NCBI GenBank assembly: GCA_035630195.1
Contig: DASQLD010000247.1
Coordinates: forward strand, 1 to 7,399
From: DASQDN01 sp035630195
GTDB lineage: Bacteria > Acidobacteriota > Terriglobia > Bryobacterales > Bryobacteraceae
Length of the DNA: 7,399 nucleotides
Direction of reading: 5' to 3'
Shown here: one piece after another, positions 1 through 5,693 of the stretch
Layout: the number at the start of each line of letters is the position of its first letter
Position numbering within the stretch: position 1 is the first letter of the stretch
The notes under the pieces: generated by a model
What the model was told of the DNA's origin: nothing
The model's database searches: none
Seen by the model: the letters and a program-made list of their open reading frames with translations, nothing else
Translations under genes and position numbers: made by a program

Positions 1-74
1 TCCGTCGCATCGGCCTTGGACACCCGCTCGGGCGCGACCCCGCTCGGGTGATCCACACTAACATGGGCATCCGG

Positions 75-98
75 AACGGCCGGTCATAACCGGACGTT
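75..98. terminator. Hairpin, possible terminator or insertion-sequence end
   Basis: The arms CCGGT (80-84) and ACCGG (89-93) pair perfectly around a CATA loop. After one G/A mismatch the pairing continues with AACG (75-78) and CGTT (95-98), giving a nine-pair stem. A T-rich run (TTTCTATTT, 97-105) follows, as expected for an intrinsic terminator of a gene entering from the left. One forward frame runs from the window start to a TAA at 87-89, inside the hairpin, but its 28 residues are not recognisable. The right arm overlaps a direct repeat, so the hairpin could instead belong to the end of a mobile element. Confidence 0.35.
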
Positions 99-138
99 TC
101 TATTTCGCTCCGGATAGGACATTTCTACTTCGCGCCGA
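92..138. repeat. Two imperfect direct repeats, possible insertion-sequence end
   Basis: Two 22-base units start 25 bases apart, at 92-113 and 117-138. Both follow the pattern GGAC-TTTCTA-TTCGC-CCG and they agree at 18 of 22 positions. Short tandem terminal repeats of this kind are known at the ends of some transposable elements, including the IS21 family. If so, the element body lies left of the window and this is its right end. No transposase sequence is visible here, so the mobile-element reading is inference. Confidence 0.4.
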
Positions 139-230
139 CAACACGGCTGGCGAAACGAAAACCCAGGTGTTCCCATCTTGATCTGTGTTCGTGAACGATC
201 AACATAGCTGATTGCGCGACGCTTATCAGC

Positions 231-265
231 TTGCACGTCAAATTGGCGTGGTATAGAGTTGACGT
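231..265 (+). promoter_or_regulatory. Putative promoter and operator of the receptor gene
   Basis: A -10-like TATAGA lies at 252-257, with a -35-like TTGCAC at 231-236; the 15-bp spacing is shorter than optimal. A perfect 7-bp inverted repeat, ACGTCAA (235-241) and TTGACGT (259-265), brackets the -10-like box with a 17-bp spacer. This arrangement would suit binding of a dimeric regulator. The receptor start codon is at 292, preceded by GGAG (281-284) at a good ribosome-binding distance. The rest of the upstream stretch (139-230) shows nothing I can name. Confidence 0.35.
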
Positions 266-291
266 AAATCTACGCTTGCTGGAGTTCCACG

Positions 292-3200
292 ATGATCGCT
301 AGTCTCCACCGCGTCCTCGCGTTCGGGGTACTGCTATTTGCACTCTCCACACAGCTTCATGGTCAGACTGCCCAGATTACAGGGCGCATCACAGACTCCA
401 CCGGCTCGGTGATCGTTGGCGCGAAAGTTACCGTGATCAACACAGAAACCGGTGTTCGCAGGGAAATCGAAAGCAATACCGAAGGCTACTTTACAGCTCC
501 GTTGCTGGTGCGCGGGTTGTATACCGTTCAGGCGACCCAGATCGGTTTTAAGGAGGTCGTGCGCTCTGGGTTGACTCTCGATGAAGGGCAGAATATGCGG
601 CTGGACTTTCTACTTGAAGTAGGGCAGATCAGCGAGAGGGTAGAGGTATCGGGCGCCGCGCCATTGCTTGAAACTGAGCGGCCGACGATCAGCACCGTCA
701 TTCCGAGCCAGAAGATTATGGACATGCCAACAGTCGGGCGAAACCCGCTGCAGTTTGCGCTGCTAGTGCCCGGGGTACGCGCGACGGGCTCCTATGGGGA
801 CCTCCCTGTTTCGGCATATGGCGGCGGACGCGCGTCCATCGCGGGTGGAGGAACAAGTACGAATAACTATATGGTCGACGGCATCGCGTCTGAGAATTTC
901 ACCTCCGGCTCGATGCAGAATCCCTTGTCTGTAGACGCGACGGAAGAGTTCCGGCTGATCGTGCGCAATCCTAGCGCCGAGTACGGACGCACGGGTGGTG
1001 GGGTGATGAATATCGTCAGCAAGGCAGGGACGAACGAGTTCCATGGCAGTCTCTATGAGTTCAACCGGAACAAGGTACTCCGTGCGAATGACTTCGTCAG
1101 TAATCGCGCGTCACGTGAAAAGCAGCCCTTCAACTTCAACCAGTGGGGCGGCGCCGGTGGCGGGCCAATCGCCAGGGATCGTACGTTTTTCTTCTTCAAT
1201 TACGAACAGTTCAAACAACGCACAGTCGCGACGACCATCTGGTCCGTTCCAACCGATCTGCAGCGCGCGGGCGATTTCAGTGAGACAAGGACGGCCGCCG
1301 GAGCGCTGATTCAGATCTACGATCCTTTCAGCACTCGTGCCGATCCGGCAAATCCAGCTAATCGTATTCGCGATATGTTCCCCGGGAATCGAATTCCCGC
1401 CAACCGAATTTCGGCGACGGCGCAACAGGTGAACGCTTTTTACCCGAAGCCGAATACGACAGGTGTCACCAACACGAACGCGAACAATTTTTTCGGTGTA
1501 GGATCCTCACCTCTCGACAAGAAGATATTCGGCTTGCGGCTTGATCACTATCTAACGCCCATGCGCCGTGTAGCCGGACGATATACGTGGGACAACACGC
1601 TGCAAGGTATCCCGAACTTTTACGACAACTTGGCGGAAATTCAGACATCCGATCTGCCTTTGAAGCGCCATAGCGCCTTTGTGAGCTACTCAGATTCTCT
1701 GCGTCCGGACTTGTTACTTGACGCGCGAGGCGGACTCAACATGTACCTGCCGAATCGCGTGACACGCAGCTTCGGGTTTGACGTGACCACCTTGAGTATG
1801 CCGGCCCGGCTAAACACGCTGATGCAGATACCAAGCTTTCCTAGGTTCGACATGAGCGACATGACCGCAGTCGGCGCCGATCAGGGCGATCAACTCGTGC
1901 AATCGAACAAATCATTCAGCTACACAGGCGCATTGACCTGGATTCAAGGAACGCACACCTGGAAGTTTGGCAGCGACAACAGGGTTTATCAGGCCAACAA
2001 CACGCAGGGCGCTGCGGGTATGTCGTTCACCTTCAATAGGGGATTTACGCAGGGGCCCAATCCAAACACTGCGGGAGCGACATCGGGATATGGCTACGCA
2101 TCGTTCATGCTCGGTACGCCGTCCGGCGGCACTGTTGGGTACGGCGCGCCGAACACGGAAACTGTGAAGAACTTCGCGTTGTTCGTGCAGGACGACTGGA
2201 AGGTGACTCCTACCCTGACGCTGAACCTGGGACTGCGGTGGGAGTACGAAGGCGGCATCACTGATAGATTCGACGCGATCAGTAATTTCGATCCGGACGT
2301 TATCACGCAGATCAACGGACTGACACTCAAAGGGGGGCTTGCGTATCCGGGAGTGAACGGTTTATCACGAGGGCACCGTGATGCCGAGTTTACGAACTTC
2401 CAGCCGCGTCTGGGTCTCGCCTGGCAGTTCATGCCCCGGACGGTCTTGCGCGGTGGCTACGGCATCTCATATCTGCCGACATCAGGCATCTTTACATCGC
2501 TCGATCGTGCCGGCTTCTCGCTAAACACTCCATTGGTGTCCTCTGTCGACGGCGGCTTCACGCCCAATGAAACCCTTGCGAATCCATTCCCGAACGGCAA
2601 GCTGCCGCCCGTTAACAGCAGTCAGGGGGCGCTTACTTTGTTAGGACAAAGCGTGGCGGGCAATCTTCGAGGCCTCCTGCGCGGATATTCGCAGCAATGG
2701 GGACTCTCACTACAGCGGGAGTTCCTCGGGAACTGGCTGGTGGAAGCGGGCTACATGGGGAATCGGGGCGTTCATCTGCCCGGCCGCCGTACATTCGACT
2801 ACTTGCCGCAGCAGTATCTCTCGCTGGGCACCCAATTGCAGCAACTGGTGGATAATCCCTTCTTCGGCACGATTGCACCTAACCTTCCGCTCGGACAAAG
2901 GCAGGTGACAAGAGCATCACTCCTCGATACGTATCCACAGTTCTCCGGAGCAGCAGGCTACGCTACGTGGGCGGATTCGATCTACCATGCGGCTACGTTG
3001 CGCGTCGAGAAGCGTTTCTCGAGCGGCCTTAGCTTTCTACTTGCGTACACTTTCTCAAAGCTGATCGACAACAACCAGGGGGCAGGCGGCAACAGCAGCT
3101 TCGTCGAAAGCGGCGATGAGAGCGTACGCAACTGGGACAACATTGCGTGGGAGCGGTCTGTGTCCTCTAATGACTTACCGCAACGGCTAGTAATTTCCGG

Positions 3201-3693
3201 CAGCTATGAACTGCCGTTCGGCAAAACTGGTCCGGCCATCGTCAAACACCTGATTGGCGGTTGGCAAATGAACGCCATCGCAACCTTCCAGAGCGGAAAC
3301 GTCATAGCAGTCACCCAGAACGGCACAGCCTTCGGTAGCAGTAAGCCGAATGTGGTCGGCGATCCCTCTCTGGATGATCCAACTATAGACATGTGGCTGA
3401 ACCGAGCAGCCTTCGCAAACTCGCCCGCATTTACCTATGGGAACGTGGGACGTAACCTTCCGAGAACGCGGTCCGATGGGTGGAACAACTATGATGTATC
3501 GGCACTGAAGAACTTCAACATTACAGAACGCTTCCGGTTGCAATTCCGCGCCGAAGCGTTTAACTTCACAAATACGCCAGTCTTCGGTAATCCGGCCGCT
3601 AACATTGACTCGGGGGCATTCGGCACCGTGACAACCTACGCCGCGAATGCCCGCGCGCGGGAGTTCCAATTGGCGCTCAAATTATATTTCTGA
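292..3693 (+). CDS. TonB-dependent outer-membrane receptor with carboxypeptidase-regulatory-like domain
   Basis: This 1133-residue protein is probably an energised outer-membrane channel importing a bulky ligand with TonB/ExbBD; the ligand is unknown. A Sec signal peptide covers about residues 1-24. A carboxypeptidase-regulatory-like beta-sandwich follows at about 27-107 (start ITGRITDSTGSVIVGAKV, with NTEGYFTAPLL inside). The plug spans about 130-245, with MDMPTVGRNPLQFALLVPG at 143-161 and the hallmark YGRTGGGVMNIVSKAGTNEF at 231-250. The rest is a large beta barrel, including AYTFSKLIDN and the late segment FRAEAFNFTNTPVFGNP. The chain ends in LKLYF, with the terminal aromatic residue typical of barrel proteins. 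Length and order match the Oar-like receptors abundant in Acidobacteria. The start is fixed by an in-frame stop at 265-267 and GGAG at 281-284. The oxidoreductase follows after 24 bases, suggesting co-transcription. The family is nearly certain; the substrate is not predictable. Confidence 0.95.
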   Translation: MIASLHRVLAFGVLLFALSTQLHGQTAQITGRITDSTGSVIVGAKVTVINTETGVRREIESNTEGYFTAPLLVRGLYTVQATQIGFKEVVRSGLTLDEGQNMRLDFLLEVGQISERVEVSGAAPLLETERPTISTVIPSQKIMDMPTVGRNPLQFALLVPGVRATGSYGDLPVSAYGGGRASIAGGGTSTNNYMVDGIASENFTSGSMQNPLSVDATEEFRLIVRNPSAEYGRTGGGVMNIVSKAGTNEFHGSLYEFNRNKVLRANDFVSNRASREKQPFNFNQWGGAGGGPIARDRTFFFFNYEQFKQRTVATTIWSVPTDLQRAGDFSETRTAAGALIQIYDPFSTRADPANPANRIRDMFPGNRIPANRISATAQQVNAFYPKPNTTGVTNTNANNFFGVGSSPLDKKIFGLRLDHYLTPMRRVAGRYTWDNTLQGIPNFYDNLAEIQTSDLPLKRHSAFVSYSDSLRPDLLLDARGGLNMYLPNRVTRSFGFDVTTLSMPARLNTLMQIPSFPRFDMSDMTAVGADQGDQLVQSNKSFSYTGALTWIQGTHTWKFGSDNRVYQANNTQGAAGMSFTFNRGFTQGPNPNTAGATSGYGYASFMLGTPSGGTVGYGAPNTETVKNFALFVQDDWKVTPTLTLNLGLRWEYEGGITDRFDAISNFDPDVITQINGLTLKGGLAYPGVNGLSRGHRDAEFTNFQPRLGLAWQFMPRTVLRGGYGISYLPTSGIFTSLDRAGFSLNTPLVSSVDGGFTPNETLANPFPNGKLPPVNSSQGALTLLGQSVAGNLRGLLRGYSQQWGLSLQREFLGNWLVEAGYMGNRGVHLPGRRTFDYLPQQYLSLGTQLQQLVDNPFFGTIAPNLPLGQRQVTRASLLDTYPQFSGAAGYATWADSIYHAATLRVEKRFSSGLSFLLAYTFSKLIDNNQGAGGNSSFVESGDESVRNWDNIAWERSVSSNDLPQRLVISGSYELPFGKTGPAIVKHLIGGWQMNAIATFQSGNVIAVTQNGTAFGSSKPNVVGDPSLDDPTIDMWLNRAAFANSPAFTYGNVGRNLPRTRSDGWNNYDVSALKNFNITERFRLQFRAEAFNFTNTPVFGNPAANIDSGAFGTVTTYAANARAREFQLALKLYF

Positions 3694-3717
3694 TCCGTTT
3701 AACGACCGCTGTTTCAC

Positions 3718-5319
3718 ATGACACGGATTTCGATCGTTCCAACACTTTTGGCATTAACTTTGGCGGCTAATGCCGCGGATGTCATCGTATACGGCGGTAC
3801 GTCTGCCGGCGTGATGGCGAGTGTACAGGCCGCGCGAATGGGACGTTCTGTCGTCCTTGTGGCGCCGGAAAAACATATCGGCGGCATGCCGGTAGAGGGT
3901 CTTGGCAACGCCGATATCAATAATCACTGGTTCCGCAATGATGTAGCCGTCGGCGGGCTGGCACGCGACTTCTATCTTCGGACCGGCCGAAAATACGGCC
4001 ACCCCGGCCCGGCGTACAAGTACGAGTCGCATAAGGCGGAGGCGGTGTTTGACGATATCCTGCGCGAATCCGGCGTTGTTGTTGAGCGGGGTCAGCGACT
4101 GCGAGAGCCGCTTACGGGGTCTGTCGAATGGGCGCCAGGCACTCGAGCTATTCGCGCAATCCTTACCGAATCCGGTAAACGCTATGAAGGCCGCGTTTTC
4201 ATCGATGCCAGTATTGAGGGGGACTTGCTCGCAGCGGCCGGCGTGCAGACTACTTCCGGTCGCGAAGCCAACGCCAAGTACGACGAAACGAAGAACGGCG
4301 TTAGGGCCGAAACCACCCATGCACAGTTTAAGGTCAAGGTGGATCCGTACCGGATGCCGGGTGACGTATCTAGCGGGTTGATCCCGACCATTCAGGACGA
4401 ACCACTGGGTACACCGGGTGATGGCGACAGCAATATTCAGGCGTTCTGCTTCCGCCTTTGTCTTACGAAGAATCCGACCAACAGGCTTCCTATCACCAAG
4501 CCGGAAGACTTTGACCGCGGTCGATACGAAATCTACTTTCGGTATGCGCGAGCCGGTGGCAGTCTCTGGAAGCCCGTGGCGAATCTGCCGAATGGGAAGA
4601 CCGATCTGGGGAGCTGGCATGATCTGTCAGCGAACCTGTATGGGATGAATCGCGAGTACCCTAACGGAAGTCACGCAACGCGAGAACGCATTTATCGCGA
4701 GCACCTCAGCTTCACTCACGGGCTGCTCTGGCTGTTAGCCAACGATCCCGAGATCCCTGAAGCAACACGAGCCGCGTGGCGCGAATGGGGCCTGTGCAAA
4801 GACGAGTTCACAGACAACGGCGGCTGGCCGCGACAGCTCTACATCCGGGATGCGCGACGTATGGTCTCCGAGTTTGTGATGACGGAACATCACACACGCC
4901 GAATCAATCCTGAGCCGGTGTCCGATCCTGTCGCGGTCGCATTCTGGCCTACCGACACCCACAGTGTCCGGCGAATCGTGCGGGAGGGAGCCGCCTACAA
5001 CGAAGGATTCGTCTTCGACGACAACAACTGGGGCCCGTTCGGCATCTCCTATCGATCTTTGACGCCGCGGCGGACCGAGGCCACGAACCTCCTCACGCCA
5101 ACTTGCCCATCTTCTTCCCACGTCGCTTACGGAGCGATCCGCTTGGAGCAAACTTTCATGTCGCTGGGACAAGCCGTTGGCGCCGCGGCCGTTTTGGCCA
5201 TGACGAGCGGCATAGCGGTGCAGGACGTAGACTACTCTACCTTGCGCGATCGCCTCGTGCGGGAGGGTCAGATTGTATCGCTGTCAATGGTTCCTGCCAA
5301 AGAGAGTGTATCCAAATGA
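3718..5319 (+). CDS. FAD-dependent oxidoreductase (FAD_oxidored type) with signal-like N-terminus
   Basis: This complete 533-residue flavoprotein is probably an oxidase or dehydrogenase of unknown substrate. Residues 1-20 form a signal-like segment (hydrophobic core, then LAANA). The Rossmann FAD site follows at once: DVIVYGGTSAG (21-31), a GxTxxG version of GxGxxG that I recall as usual in this family. Other family landmarks are HIGGMPVEGLG (53-63), VGGLARDFYLRTGRKYG (78-94), FIDASIEGDLLAAAG (161-175), FCFRLCLT (243-250), LYIRDARRMVSEFVMTEHH (374-392), YRSLTPRRTEATNLLTP (445-461) and a C-terminal FAD-contact segment, FMSLGQAVGAAAVLA (480-494). Such proteins are sometimes labelled xanthan lyase, which I do not adopt. 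An in-frame stop at 3700-3702 leaves ATG 3718 as the first ATG; it has no clear ribosome-binding site, so translation may depend on the upstream receptor gene. The stop overlaps the ATG of a decayed gene (ATGA, 5316-5319). Family is well supported; substrate and location are not. Confidence 0.92.
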   Translation: MTRISIVPTLLALTLAANAADVIVYGGTSAGVMASVQAARMGRSVVLVAPEKHIGGMPVEGLGNADINNHWFRNDVAVGGLARDFYLRTGRKYGHPGPAYKYESHKAEAVFDDILRESGVVVERGQRLREPLTGSVEWAPGTRAIRAILTESGKRYEGRVFIDASIEGDLLAAAGVQTTSGREANAKYDETKNGVRAETTHAQFKVKVDPYRMPGDVSSGLIPTIQDEPLGTPGDGDSNIQAFCFRLCLTKNPTNRLPITKPEDFDRGRYEIYFRYARAGGSLWKPVANLPNGKTDLGSWHDLSANLYGMNREYPNGSHATRERIYREHLSFTHGLLWLLANDPEIPEATRAAWREWGLCKDEFTDNGGWPRQLYIRDARRMVSEFVMTEHHTRRINPEPVSDPVAVAFWPTDTHSVRRIVREGAAYNEGFVFDDNNWGPFGISYRSLTPRRTEATNLLTPTCPSSSHVAYGAIRLEQTFMSLGQAVGAAAVLAMTSGIAVQDVDYSTLRDRLVREGQIVSLSMVPAKESVSK

Positions 5320-5642
5320 TTTCCTGACGCGTCGCCACATCTGTCGCCGGCGTGATGAGCGGAGGCTTCAGCTTTCGGTATTGCCGTCGCCCTTGCTGCG
5401 TCCGGGCGAGGCGCTCGGGTGCTCCTCATCGACGGAAGCGGGTGGCGCCAGTACTCGGCTTCTCATAATCCCTTCGCTTTCATGGAATTGCGAGACCTCC
5501 AAGAACTTCCGAGCTTCTGCGGGCCGCGTCTGTCGGCCAACCAGGTATAGGTTTCGGGGAAGTCGCCTTCGCTGGATGGGCGACCCCGTTATGATAGAAG
5601 ATGCGGAGCATGCTGAGGCTGCTCCAACAACTGAAAGCTTAA
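5316..5642 (+). pseudogene. Remnant of a second FAD-dependent oxidoreductase, N-terminal part only
   Basis: No single frame is coding, but consecutive frames spell the N-terminal third of an FAD-dependent oxidoreductase. The ATG at 5316 overlaps the upstream stop, then TGA appears at codon 4 (5325-5327). The same frame continues to a degenerate SGGFS (5358-5372). A +1 shift at 5373-5376 leads to GIAVALAASGRGARVLLIDG (5377-5436), the helix and second strand of a Rossmann fold. This frame gives NPFAFMELRDLQELP and stops at TAG 5548. Frame 0 resumes the pattern with ELLRAASVGQPGIGFGEVAF (5511-5570) and ends in WATPL. A further shift gives DAE (5600-5608), one extra base, then MLRLLQQLKA (5610-5639) and TAA. 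The order matches the family pattern: nucleotide site, NPF-M segment, ELL helix, DxEa-L helix. The remaining two thirds are missing, so the gene was also truncated. It is a distinct paralogue of the intact neighbour, not a copy. The homology rests on recalled family patterns. Confidence 0.65.
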
Positions 5643-5693
5643 TTCGGTCGGCATCGGCCTGACGCCGACACGAGCTTGAGGCGCCAGGCGAAC
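5643..5693 (+). promoter_or_regulatory. Short leader of metH with weak ribosome-binding site
   Basis: AGG at 5686-5688 lies five bases before the metH ATG and is the best ribosome-binding candidate; GAGG at 5678-5681 is rather far. A weak inverted repeat, GTCGGC (5647-5652) and GCCGAC (5664-5669), has an 11-base loop. A -10-like TATGAT at 5590-5595, inside the gene remnant, could serve metH, but its -35 partner (TTCGCT, 5568-5573) is poor. I see no recognisable cobalamin or SAM riboswitch element, though both are common regulators of methionine genes. Confidence 0.25.

Noticed and set aside
3..89. A possible C-terminal end of a gene entering from the left, stop TAA at 87-89
   Set aside because: The 28 residues are not recognisable, other frames are equally open over so short a stretch, and no codon evidence separates them.
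3694..3717. A terminator or promoter between the receptor and the flavoenzyme
   Set aside because: The 24-base gap has no stem-loop, no T-run and no -10/-35 pair.
3754..4620. A 288-codon open frame on the - strand
   Set aside because: It lies wholly inside the well-supported flavoenzyme gene, and its translation shows no recognisable domain. It is an antisense by-product of GC-rich codon use.
5273..5662. A 129-codon forward open frame spanning the end of the flavoenzyme and the region before metH
   Set aside because: Its translation is rich in Arg, Ser and Cys with no family pattern. The flavoprotein-like residues appear in the other two frames, so this frame is a by-product of the decayed gene.
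5647..5669. Inverted repeat before metH considered as a riboswitch or attenuator
   Set aside because: The stem is only six pairs with an 11-base loop, there is no T-run, and no SAM or cobalamin riboswitch consensus is visible nearby.
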